From Porphyrobacter sp. (GTDB lineage: Bacteria > Pseudomonadota > Alphaproteobacteria > Sphingomonadales > Sphingomonadaceae): a DNA stretch of 64,000 nucleotides. The position numbers were made by a program, and so were the translations under genes. Shown piece after piece: positions 1 to 6,641 of this stretch (positions are counted from its first letter, which is position 1; every line of letters begins with the position of its first letter). The DNA is taken from NCBI GenBank assembly GCA_027531395.1, contig JAPZRO010000004.1, forward strand, positions 806,001 to 870,000, written 5' to 3'. The notes below the pieces were generated by a model. It did not search any database and was not told where the DNA came from. It saw only the letters and a program-made list of their open reading frames with translations.

Positions 1-70
1 CCCGCTCGCCCCTTGTCACATAAGTGTCGGCACCGTTTTGTTACAAGGATTTGGATAGCGGTGTCGTATC

Positions 71-86
71 CTTACAAGTTTGTAAG
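71..86. promoter_or_regulatory. palindromic operator-like site
   Basis: CTTACAAGTTTGTAAG is a perfect inverted repeat with 7-base arms and a 2-base centre. A related half-site, TTACAAG, lies at 41-47. The surrounding 100 bases are much more AT-rich than the rest of the window. TTAC...GTAA symmetry is common for TetR-family operators, so this may control a gene whose start lies left of the window or the transcript proposed at 121-326. No regulator gene is visible here, so the assignment is inference. Confidence 0.35.
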
Positions 87-120
87 TTTGCGCTTGCGTG
101 AGATTGCGTTTCCGCATTAG

Positions 121-326
121 ACGCAGGGTCATAGAGAGGACTTCCGAAGGGCAAGCCGGTCTAAACCGGCCCGACACCGGAACAGTTTTTGACGGCTGTT
201 AACGTTCTTCTGGAACCCTCACTGACGACTTCAGCTTGCCGGATTTTGTCCGTCTTCTGCGACCCGGACGGACAGGACGAGGCAAGGCGGCGAAAGCCGC
301 GGGGGCGGATTGCGAAATCCGCCCCC
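121..326 (+). ncRNA. candidate structured RNA or leader/3' UTR
   Basis: No convincing reading frame covers 1-360. On the plus strand 121-326 can fold into several helices: GGGTC 126-130 with GACCC 261-265, GGCAAGC 150-156 with GCTTGCC 234-240, a CTAA-loop hairpin at 155-170, AACAG/CTGTT at 181-200, and a 7-bp hairpin at 248-273 that competes with an alternative pairing. Two adjacent GNRA-loop hairpins follow at 287-300 and 301-326. This density of structure ending in a strong stem-loop suggests a small RNA or a structured 3' UTR. I could not match it to tmRNA, RNase P RNA, SRP RNA or a known riboswitch. Both ends are guesses. Confidence 0.35.
301..326. terminator. strong stem-loop, probable terminator
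   Basis: An 11-bp perfect stem (301-311 with 316-326) closes a GCGA tetraloop. It lies 34 bases past the stop of the minus-strand Hsp20 gene and at the end of the candidate plus-strand RNA, so it could end transcription from either side. There is no long T run on either side, so efficient intrinsic termination is not certain. Confidence 0.55.
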
Positions 327-360
327 TATTGATTCTGGCTTTATGGAAGATGCCGAAGGA

Positions 361-849
361 TCAGGCCGCGCTGGCCTGATCGCCGTCGGTGGTGTCGCTG
401 TCGAGCGGCACGGCGCTCAGGCGCGGGGTGCCGTTGATGGCGATCTTCTTGGGCTTCATCGCTTCGGGCACTTCACGCACCAGATCGATGGTCAGCAGCC
501 CGTCGGCGAGGTCGGCGCTTTCGACGCGCACGAAATCGGCCAGCTCGAAGCGGCGCTCGAACCCGCGATTGGCGATCCCGACATGGATCAGTTCACTGCC
601 GTCAGCGGGTTCCTCGCGCTTGCGGCCCTGCACGACCAGCAGGTTCTGCTGGGCGGTGATGTCGATATCGTGCGGGCGGAAGCCAGCCACCGCGAGGGTG
701 ATGCGGTAATTGTCCTCGCCAGAGCGCGAGATGTTAAAGGGGGGGTAGTTGTCGCCGGCATTGAGCCGCGCCTGGTTCTCGAGCAGGTCGAACAGGCGAT
801 CAAAGCCCACGGTGGAGCGGCGATAGGGAGTGAAATCGAAACGCGACAT
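361..849 (-). CDS. small heat-shock protein, Hsp20/IbpA family
   Basis: A 162-residue ATP-independent holdase chaperone of the alpha-crystallin/Hsp20 family, expected to bind unfolding proteins in the cytoplasm. The alpha-crystallin domain covers roughly residues 35-135, with the IbpA-like start MSRFDFTPYRR and the segment LAVAGFRPHDIDI in its first half. A short variable tail follows. The ATG at 849 is chosen because AGAGGA sits about 9 bases upstream and the protein then starts like other IbpA homologues; an in-frame extension to 909 has no such support. It is divergent from the glutaredoxin operon, and a sigma-32-like promoter candidate lies in the shared upstream region. The general sHsp class is secure, the choice of IbpA subgroup less so. 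Confidence 0.93.
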   Translation of the reverse strand: MSRFDFTPYRRSTVGFDRLFDLLENQARLNAGDNYPPFNISRSGEDNYRITLAVAGFRPHDIDITAQQNLLVVQGRKREEPADGSELIHVGIANRGFERRFELADFVRVESADLADGLLTIDLVREVPEAMKPKKIAINGTPRLSAVPLDSDTTDGDQASAA

Positions 850-911
850 AGTTGCAAATCCTCTGGTTCGAGCGATCTGGTTCTGACACGGGCCTGCCGG
901 ATGCAGCACCC

Positions 912-958
912 GCCTGTTGCCATGCGATCCCCGAGACTGGCGGAACGCGGCAACAGGC
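912..958. repeat. 10-bp inverted repeat in hsp20 leader
   Basis: GCCTGTTGCC (912-921) and GGCAACAGGC (949-958) are exact reverse complements separated by 27 bases. The pair lies in the divergent region between hsp20 (minus) and grxC (plus), and would fall in the hsp20 5' leader if the promoter at 960-989 is right. It could form an RNA hairpin or a protein-binding site. It does not cover the hsp20 ribosome-binding site, so it is not a simple ROSE-type thermometer. Confidence 0.4.
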
Positions 959-959
959 T

Positions 960-989
960 CTATCTGGTTTGTCGCAGCACGCTTTCAAG
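960..989 (-). promoter_or_regulatory. candidate RpoH (sigma-32) promoter for hsp20
   Basis: On the minus strand CTTGAA (989-984) is followed, 18 bases after the CTTG, by CCAGATAG (967-960). The -35 is a full match to the heat-shock sigma consensus and the -10 a partial match to the alphaproteobacterial form. It is about 110 bases upstream of the Hsp20 start and overlaps the ribosome-binding site of the divergent grxC. The call rests on motif fit and the neighbouring heat-shock gene. Confidence 0.4.
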
Positions 990-994
990 AGGAC

Positions 995-1261
995 ATGATG
1001 GCTGGCCCACAGATCGACATCTACACCAAGTTCGCTTGCCCCTTCTGTGTGCGCGCCAAGCGCCTGCTGAGCGAGAAGGGCGCCGCGTTCACCGAATATG
1101 ACATCACGCTGGGCGGCCCGAAGCGCGAGGAAATGCTTGCGCGCGCGCCGAACGCCATGACGGTGCCGCAGATCTTCATCGGCGCGGTGCATGTCGGCGG
1201 GTGCGACGATCTCCACGCGCTGGAGGCAGCAGGCAAGCTCGACGCGCTGCTGGCGGGATAG
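995..1261 (+). CDS. grxC: glutaredoxin 3 (GrxC-type)
   Basis: An 88-residue dithiol glutaredoxin that reduces disulfides and mixed disulfides with glutathione in the cytosol. The active-site motif CPFC is at residues 15-18, the cis-proline segment is TVPQIFI and the glutathione-binding GGCDDL follows; the length is that of a single-domain glutaredoxin. Two consecutive ATGs (995 and 998) follow AAGAGGA; the second has the better spacing, so the true start may be 998. The next gene begins 13 bases after the stop, and grxC / nitrilase / DUF1178 is a recurring alphaproteobacterial operon. The dithiol class is clear from CPFC. Confidence 0.95.
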   Translation: MMAGPQIDIYTKFACPFCVRAKRLLSEKGAAFTEYDITLGGPKREEMLARAPNAMTVPQIFIGAVHVGGCDDLHALEAAGKLDALLAG

Positions 1262-1274
1262 GGCTGGCGGGCCG

Positions 1275-2096
1275 ATGCCGAAAATCGCCGTCCTGCAGAT
1301 GTGCTCGGGGATCGATCCGGCGCGCAATTTCGACACGATTGCAAAGGCAGCCTATGAGGCGGTGGTGGGCGGGGCCGAGATGCTCTTCACCCCCGAAATG
1401 TCGCTGCTGCTCGATCGCGACCGGGCGCGCGCGGCGGGCCATATCCTGCCGCAGGATCAGTCACCCTTCGTTCCCATGCTCGCCAATCTGGCCGAGGAGC
1501 ATGGTATCACCATCGCGCTCGGATCGATGGCAGTGGCCGTGCCGGGCGGACGCAATGCCAACCGTTCGATGCTGTTCGGCCCCAGCGGCGAGAGCCCCGA
1601 CACCTACGACAAGATCCACATGTTCGATGTCGAACTCGCCACCGGCGAGAAATGGCGCGAGAGTGCCGCCTATAGACCGGGCGACGAGGTGGTGACGGTT
1701 GATGACACGCCGGTCGGCAGGCTGGGCCTCACGATCTGCTACGATCTGCGCTTCCCCGCGCTGTTCGGCGAACTCGGCAACCGACGCTGCGATGCGATTG
1801 CGGTGCCGGCGGCCTTCACCCGTCCGACCGGCGAGGCGCATTGGCACGTGATGCTGCGCGCCCGCGCGATCGAGGCTTCAGCTTTCGTCATTGCTGCGGC
1901 ACAGGTCGGGAACCACGAGGACGGCCGTGCAACCTACGGCCACAGCCTCGTCGTCGACCCCTGGGGCGAGGTGCTGCTCGACATGGGCGGAAAGGAACCC
2001 GGGATTGCCTTCTGCGATATCGACCTTGCCCGTATCAACGCGGTGCGGGCGCAGGTTCCCTCTCTTGCCAACCGCCGCGAAATCCCCAAATCGTGA
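1275..2096 (+). CDS. carbon-nitrogen hydrolase, Nit1/Nit2-type amidase
   Basis: A 273-residue member of the nitrilase superfamily, which cleaves non-peptide C-N bonds. The Glu-Lys-Cys triad is visible as E41 in FTPEMS, K111 in YDKIHMFD and C153 in LTICYDLRFP. The CYDLRFP context is that of the Nit branch (deaminated-glutathione amidase or omega-amidase). Its place directly after glutaredoxin makes repair of deaminated glutathione an attractive role, but substrate cannot be read from the sequence. The ATG at 1275 is the first in-frame start after the grxC stop that gives the family N-terminus MPKIAVLQ. Likely co-transcribed with its neighbours. Confidence 0.92.
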   Translation: MPKIAVLQMCSGIDPARNFDTIAKAAYEAVVGGAEMLFTPEMSLLLDRDRARAAGHILPQDQSPFVPMLANLAEEHGITIALGSMAVAVPGGRNANRSMLFGPSGESPDTYDKIHMFDVELATGEKWRESAAYRPGDEVVTVDDTPVGRLGLTICYDLRFPALFGELGNRRCDAIAVPAAFTRPTGEAHWHVMLRARAIEASAFVIAAAQVGNHEDGRATYGHSLVVDPWGEVLLDMGGKEPGIAFCDIDLARINAVRAQVPSLANRREIPKS

Positions 2097-2102
2097 TCCG
2101 TC

Positions 2103-2570
2103 ATGATCGTGTTTGATCTCTCCTGCGCCGGCGGTCACCGCTTCGAGGGCTGGTTCGGCTCCTCGGCCGATTACGATGACCAGCAGGCGCGCGGGCTCGT
2201 CGCCTGCCCGCATTGCGGCTCGGCCGATGTCGCCAAGGCCCCGATGGCGCCCGCCGTTCCGGCCAAGGGCAACACGCGTCAGGACGTCCTGCCGCCGCAA
2301 GCCGCGCAGCCGATGGCCAACACCCCCATGCCGCCGCAAGTGCAGCAGGTGCTCGCCGCGCTCGCCAAGGCGCAGGCCGAGGCGCTCAAGAAGAGCACCT
2401 GGGTTGGCGACAAGTTCGCCGATGAATCCCGCGCGATGCATTATGGCGAACGTGACGAGGCCCCGATCCACGGGCAGGCGACGCTGGCCGAGGCCAAGGC
2501 GCTGATCGAGGAAGGCGTGCCGGTCGCGCCGCTGCCGTTCCCCGTCGCGCCGCCCGAAAAGTTGAATTGA
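2103..2570 (+). CDS. DUF1178 family protein
   Basis: A 155-residue cytosolic protein of unknown function, recognised from its N-terminus: MIVFDLSC, then GHRFEGWFGSS, then CPHCGS. C8 with the later CPHC pair suggests a small zinc ribbon. The middle is Ala/Pro/Gln-rich and variable, and the C-terminal third (from about residue 100) carries the conserved stretch around MHYGERDEAPIHGQAT. It starts 6 bases after the amidase stop and is the third gene of the grxC operon, its usual place in alphaproteobacteria. No biochemical role is known to me. Confidence 0.88.
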   Translation: MIVFDLSCAGGHRFEGWFGSSADYDDQQARGLVACPHCGSADVAKAPMAPAVPAKGNTRQDVLPPQAAQPMANTPMPPQVQQVLAALAKAQAEALKKSTWVGDKFADESRAMHYGERDEAPIHGQATLAEAKALIEEGVPVAPLPFPVAPPEKLN

Positions 2571-2585
2571 AAGGGTGCTTGTTGG

Positions 2586-2635
2586 CTGCATCGCCTCCGC
2601 GATGCAGTCCTCGCTAGACGCGCAGCATAGCTGCG
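2586..2635. other. hairpin cluster before tRNA-Arg
   Basis: The 155 bases between the DUF1178 gene and the tRNA contain no gene. A 9-bp perfect stem with a CTCC loop lies at 2586-2607, and a 6-bp stem with an ATA loop at 2621-2635, followed by a run of GC-rich partial repeats to about 2690. There is no T run, so termination of the grxC operon here is possible but unproven. Confidence 0.4.
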
Positions 2636-2725
2636 CCCGCTGCGGCTCGGCCGCGTGGCCGCGTGGCCTCGCGGCCCTGCGGGCCGATATTGCGCCATGC
2701 GCTGACCCTGCTAATGCAAGCGCGG

Positions 2726-2802
2726 GACCCCGTAGCTCAGCAGGATAGAGCATCAGATTCCTAATCTGAGGGCCGCGCGTTCGAATCGCGCCGGGGTCAC
2801 CA
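2726..2802 (+). tRNA. tRNA-Arg (CCT)
   Basis: A complete cloverleaf: acceptor GACCCCG (2726-2732) pairs with CGGGGTC (2792-2798), the D arm is GCTC...GAGC, and the anticodon stem TCAGA/TCTGA encloses loop TTCCTAA with anticodon CCT. The T loop is TTCGAAT. Discriminator A and an encoded CCA end at 2802. It reads AGG arginine codons. The 3' end directly abuts the stop codon of the convergent MFS gene. Confidence 0.97.
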
Positions 2803-4017
2803 TTACCCCTGCTGCCGCTTCCACCGCCGCTCGGCATGGACCGCCAGCGACAGCACGCCCGCCGACATCGCCAGCAACAAGACGCAGGTCGCGCGCCACC
2901 CGCCCGCATCATAGACCGCCGTGCCGAGCGCGCTGCCGACCGCGCCGCCGACGAACATGGTGACGATGTAGCTCGTGGTTAGCCGCGTGCGGATTTCGGG
3001 GGCGAGGGTGAACAGCGTCATACGCCCGGTCACATCCACTGTCGGGCCGACCATGTTGGTAAGCAGCAACGGCACCAGCACGGTCCAGATGCTGAACCCG
3101 AGCGGATAGAACAGCGCAATTCCCGACAGCTGCACTACGGCCGCAACCACACGCGCCTTGCGCGGGCCGACTTTGTCCGCCCAGCGCCCGAGCCGCGGCG
3201 TGGTGACGATGCTGATCGCGGCGACCGCGGCGAGATAGCCGACGTCATCGGTGCCATAGCCCAATTCAGGGCTGGTGAGGTGCAGCGCCAGCGCGAGCCA
3301 GCTCGCCGTGAAGATCGCGAAGTTGAGGCCCTGGATCGCGGCGGAAATCCGCATGTCCGGATGCTTTGCCGCAAGCGTGAAGACCGAGGCGATCAGCGCG
3401 CCATAGCCGGCCTGCGGCTGCTTGGCCGGGGCCACCTCGCTGCGCATCGCCACGGGGAGGAAGGCCGTGACAGCGGCCATCAGCACGAAGGCGCAGACAT
3501 AGACCGTGTGCCAGTCGGCGTGCTCGGCGATGATCCCCGCGCTCATCCGCGCGACCAGAATGCCGAAGATCACCGCCGCGGTGAGCTGCGCTGTGACCTG
3601 TCCCAACCGCTCGGGCGCGACCCGTTTGGAGGCGAAGGCTGGGATCAGATAGGGTGCGATGGTGCAGAAGCCGAGCAGCGTCGAGGCAGCGGTGAAGGCA
3701 ACGAAGCCCGGGGCCAGCACCATGCCGAGCAGGCACAGCGTCTGTCCGGTGACGAACGTCAGGCACAGGCGCCGGTTGGAGTAGAAATCGCCAAGCGGCA
3801 GAAGCAGGAGGATCCCCAGCGCCAGTGCCAGCTGGTTCAATGCCGGCACCAGCCCGATCTCGGCCTCTCCCACCCCGAAGCCGCGTGCGACCTCACCGAT
3901 GATCGGATGGATGTAATAGGCATTGGCGGTGACCACCGCGATGGTGAGCGCCAGCGCCCGCTCCTGCGTGCGGGTAAGATAGGCCGGGGTAGAGGGAGCG
4001 GTGGCGGTGTCCGTCAA
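2803..4017 (-). CDS. MFS transporter (12-TM, drug-efflux-like)
   Basis: A 404-residue major facilitator superfamily permease of the inner membrane. About twelve hydrophobic segments are visible, with a charged cytoplasmic loop after TM2 (LGDFYSNRR, the usual motif A position) and a longer central loop near residue 200. The substrate cannot be assigned; the architecture resembles small-molecule or drug:proton antiporters. The start is a TTG at 4017 whose TTGA overlaps the stop of the upstream haloalkane dehalogenase, implying translational coupling. Its own stop touches the 3' end of tRNA-Arg. Function is limited to the superfamily level. Confidence 0.85.
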   Translation of the reverse strand: MTDTATAPSTPAYLTRTQERALALTIAVVTANAYYIHPIIGEVARGFGVGEAEIGLVPALNQLALALGILLLLPLGDFYSNRRLCLTFVTGQTLCLLGMVLAPGFVAFTAASTLLGFCTIAPYLIPAFASKRVAPERLGQVTAQLTAAVIFGILVARMSAGIIAEHADWHTVYVCAFVLMAAVTAFLPVAMRSEVAPAKQPQAGYGALIASVFTLAAKHPDMRISAAIQGLNFAIFTASWLALALHLTSPELGYGTDDVGYLAAVAAISIVTTPRLGRWADKVGPRKARVVAAVVQLSGIALFYPLGFSIWTVLVPLLLTNMVGPTVDVTGRMTLFTLAPEIRTRLTTSYIVTMFVGGAVGSALGTAVYDAGGWRATCVLLLAMSAGVLSLAVHAERRWKRQQG

Positions 4018-4931
4018 GCGAGAAAGCCCGCCTTGCGCGCCATGGCGATCACGCCCTCGGCCAGTTCTGCCGGGCGGTCTTCCTGGCTGAAGTGGCCGCA
4101 GGTGGACAGCATCGCATGGGGCTGGCCTTCGGCACCCTTGATGCGTTTTGCCAGCAGCGGCCCGGCTTGGCCGAGCACCGGATCATCCTCGCCGAACAGG
4201 GTTAGGAAGGGCTTTTCGAAGGTGGCTAGGCCCTCCCACGCGGCGATATTGTCGGCAACGCCGGGCTTGTCGTCCTCGACCGGCACCAACTGCGGGAAGG
4301 CGCGCGCGCCCGCCTTGCTCGCCTCGTCGGGGAAGGGGGCGTCATAGGCCGCAATCTCGGCTGCGCTGAAGGGTGTCTGCGAGCCGCGGTCCATGATCCC
4401 GCCGATGCGGAAATCGGGCGAGGACCGGGCGAATTCGCGCCAGGCGAGAAAGCCCGGCGAGGCCTTGCCGCCGCCCGTGGGCAGGAAGGTGTTGCTGGCG
4501 ACCACGAAGGCGAACCGCTCCGGCTCCTGCCCGACCAGCCTCAGGCCCAGCAGCCCGCCCCAGTCCTGACAGAACAGACCGGCGGCCTGCGGCACCACGG
4601 CATTGCGCCACTGGCGCAGCCACCCGGCGTGGCGGGCGTAGGTGTAGAAGGCCTGATCGTCGGGCTTGTCGCTCTTGCCGAAGCCGATCAGATCGGGCGC
4701 GAGGCAGCGCAAGCCTGCGTCCACCAGCAGCGGGATCATCTTGCGGTAGAGGTAGGACCATGAGGGCTCGCCGTGCAGCAGCAGCACCGGCGGCGCGTCC
4801 TTCGGGCCTTCGTCGAGATAGTGCATCCGGCCGGAAAAGCCCTCGCCCAGATCGATCGTCAGCCAGTTTTCGGCGAAGGGATAGCCGGGAAGGTCCGCGA
4901 AACGGGCCGGATCGTGGGCGATGATCTGCAT
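4014..4931 (-). CDS. haloalkane dehalogenase (HLD-I/DhmA-like)
   Basis: A 305-residue alpha/beta-hydrolase of the haloalkane dehalogenase family, which hydrolyses carbon-halogen bonds to give an alcohol and free halide. The oxyanion motif HGEPSWSY is at 53-60, nucleophile D123 lies in CQDWGG with halide-binding W124, a second candidate halide tryptophan is W164, the acid is in FGEDD (D249/D250) and the catalytic histidine is H280 in CGHFSQED. Length fits the HLD-I subfamily. The ATG at 4931 follows GGAGGG at good spacing. The downstream MFS gene is coupled to it. Actual substrates are unknown; some homologues act on non-halogenated esters or epoxides. Confidence 0.85.
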   Translation of the reverse strand: MQIIAHDPARFADLPGYPFAENWLTIDLGEGFSGRMHYLDEGPKDAPPVLLLHGEPSWSYLYRKMIPLLVDAGLRCLAPDLIGFGKSDKPDDQAFYTYARHAGWLRQWRNAVVPQAAGLFCQDWGGLLGLRLVGQEPERFAFVVASNTFLPTGGGKASPGFLAWREFARSSPDFRIGGIMDRGSQTPFSAAEIAAYDAPFPDEASKAGARAFPQLVPVEDDKPGVADNIAAWEGLATFEKPFLTLFGEDDPVLGQAGPLLAKRIKGAEGQPHAMLSTCGHFSQEDRPAELAEGVIAMARKAGFLA

Positions 4932-5114
4932 GGGTTCTCCCTCCTTCTCGAAGGTTTCAGTATCAGATCGAAACGCAATTGCCAGACGGCTTGTCGCGCT
5001 TGGTCCGCCCGGAATATTTGTGCAAGCCCGCGCAACGCACTTGCAGCGCGGGGCCAAGTGTGATTCTGTCAGAATGTCGGTTAACGCGGCACGTTGAAGA
5101 GGTTTGGCACCACC

Positions 5115-5417
5115 ATGCGCAGGGCGATTTCGAGCGAGCGACGCAAGCAGCTGATCGCGCTGACGGTGCTGCTGGCGCTTGCCGGTATCGCGGTCGCCGG
5201 GCCGACCGGCCTGCTTGCCTGGAGCGAGAACGCCACCGCGCTCGAACAGCGCGAGAAGGAAATCGCCAAGCTGAGTGCCGAGCGCGATGCCCTGCGCAAC
5301 CGCGTGAAGCTGCTCGATCCCGAAGCCGCCGACCCCGACCTTGCCAGCGAGCTGGTGCGCGAGCAGCTGGGCGTGATCCACGAAGACGAAGTGGTGATCA
5401 CGCTCGAGGACGAGTGA
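5115..5417 (+). CDS. ftsB: FtsB/DivIC-type septum protein
   Basis: A 100-residue bitopic membrane protein of the divisome. One transmembrane helix (about 13-35) is followed by a coiled coil (about 40-70, heptads around LEQREKEIAKL) and a short acidic C-terminus, the FtsB/DivIC layout. FtsB joins FtsL and FtsQ and helps activate septal peptidoglycan synthesis. The ATG at 5115 gives the usual short basic N-terminus; AAGAGG lies about 12 bases upstream. ftsB directly before pdhA is the standard alphaproteobacterial order. Confidence 0.85.
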   Translation: MRRAISSERRKQLIALTVLLALAGIAVAGPTGLLAWSENATALEQREKEIAKLSAERDALRNRVKLLDPEAADPDLASELVREQLGVIHEDEVVITLEDE

Positions 5418-5470
5418 TCTCGCCGCGGCGTCCCTGACGCTCTGATTTCGTATGCGCGTTCGGTTTTCTG

Positions 5471-5520
5471 CAACGGCTTGCCGTTGCGTCATCCCCGTTT
5501 GCCTGCCTATAGAGATAGGC
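5471..5520 (+). promoter_or_regulatory. paired hairpins in the pdhA leader
   Basis: The 156 bases between ftsB and pdhA hold two short perfect hairpins: CAACGG/CCGTTG with a CTTG loop (5471-5486) and GCCTAT/ATAGGC with an AGAG loop (5505-5520). Neither is followed by a T run, so they look like leader structure rather than a terminator. The second ends about 54 bases before the pdhA start. No known riboswitch is recognisable. Confidence 0.4.
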
Positions 5521-5573
5521 ATTGGACGGCGTTTCTCCTCCCCATGAGCGCGCCAGAGAGAGGGATACTTATC

Positions 5574-6638
5574 TTGGCCAAAAAGCCCGCAAAAGCCGCG
5601 CCCGCATCGGACGACGGCGACTTCATCCTTCATTCGCTGCAAGAGGCCTTCGAAGCAAAGAAGCGCTACGCCGCGAGCGAGGCGGAGATGCTCGAATTCT
5701 ACCGCCAGATGCTGCTGATCCGGCGGTTCGAGGAGAAGGCGGGCCAGCTTTACGGGCTCGGGCTGATCGGCGGCTTCTGCCACCTCTACATCGGGCAAGA
5801 AGCGGTTGCGATCGGGCTGCAATCGGCGCTCGATCCGGACCGTGACAGCGTCATCACCGGCTACCGCGACCATGGCCACATGCTCGCCTACGGGATCGAT
5901 TCCAAGGTCATCATGGCCGAACTGACGGGCCGCGAGTCCGGCATCTCGCGCGGCAAGGGCGGGTCGATGCACATGTTCTCGACCGAGCATAAGTTCTACG
6001 GCGGGCACGGCATCGTCGGCGCGCAGGTGGCGCTGGGCGGGGGCCTCGCGCTGGCGCACCAGTACAACAACGACGGGGGCCTGTGCCTTGCCTATTTCGG
6101 CGATGGCGCGGCGAACCAGGGGCAGGTCTACGAGACCTTCAACATGGCCGCCCTGTGGAAGCTGCCAATCGTGTTCGTGATCGAGAACAACGGCTATGCC
6201 ATGGGCACCGCGGTCAAGCGCGGCTCGGCGGAAACCGAATTCTATCGCCGCGGCACCGCCTTCCGCATTCCCGGCATGAAGGTCAACGGGATGGACGTGC
6301 TCGAAGTGCGCGCCGCCGCCGAAGTCGCCTTCGCCCATGCGCGCAGCGGCAAGGGCCCGGTGCTGATGGAGTGCAACACCTATCGCTATCGCGGGCATTC
6401 GATGTCCGACCCGGCCAAGTACCGCACCCGCGAGGAAGTGCAGGAACAGCGCGAACACCATGACCCGATCGAGGGGCTCAAGAAGACCCTGATCGAAGCC
6501 GGCAAGACCGAGGATGAATTGAAAGCGATCGACAAGGCGATCCGCGCCGATGTGGCGGCTGCGGCCGATTTTGCGGAAACCTCGCCCGAGCCCGCGCCGA
6601 GCGAACTCTACACCGACGTTCTGGTGGGGGAGTACTGA
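5574..6638 (+). CDS. pdhA: pyruvate dehydrogenase E1 alpha subunit
   Basis: The thiamine-diphosphate E1-alpha of the pyruvate dehydrogenase complex, which with PdhB decarboxylates pyruvate and acetylates the lipoyl groups. The ThDP motif starts at GDGAANQG and ends at ENNGYAMG; the phosphorylation-loop region YRGHSMSDP is present, as usual for bacterial and mitochondrial alpha subunits. I choose the TTG at 5574 (protein LAKKPAKAAP..., 354 residues) because AGAGGGA lies 10 bases upstream; an in-frame ATG at 5544 would add ten residues. pdhB follows after 3 bases. The E2 and E3 genes lie some 36-41 kb away in this window. Confidence 0.96.
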   Translation: MAKKPAKAAPASDDGDFILHSLQEAFEAKKRYAASEAEMLEFYRQMLLIRRFEEKAGQLYGLGLIGGFCHLYIGQEAVAIGLQSALDPDRDSVITGYRDHGHMLAYGIDSKVIMAELTGRESGISRGKGGSMHMFSTEHKFYGGHGIVGAQVALGGGLALAHQYNNDGGLCLAYFGDGAANQGQVYETFNMAALWKLPIVFVIENNGYAMGTAVKRGSAETEFYRRGTAFRIPGMKVNGMDVLEVRAAAEVAFAHARSGKGPVLMECNTYRYRGHSMSDPAKYRTREEVQEQREHHDPIEGLKKTLIEAGKTEDELKAIDKAIRADVAAAADFAETSPEPAPSELYTDVLVGEY

Positions 6639-6641
6639 GCC

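Noticed and set aside
134..147. GAGAGGACTTCCGA shared with the leader of the gene at 21941
   Set aside because: A 14-base match in a ribosome-binding-site-like context. At 134 no start codon follows, so it is most likely chance or common leader composition.
2586..2635. Hairpins before tRNA-Arg as an integration scar
   Set aside because: No direct repeat of the tRNA 3' end and no integrase were found. Plain secondary structure is the simpler view.
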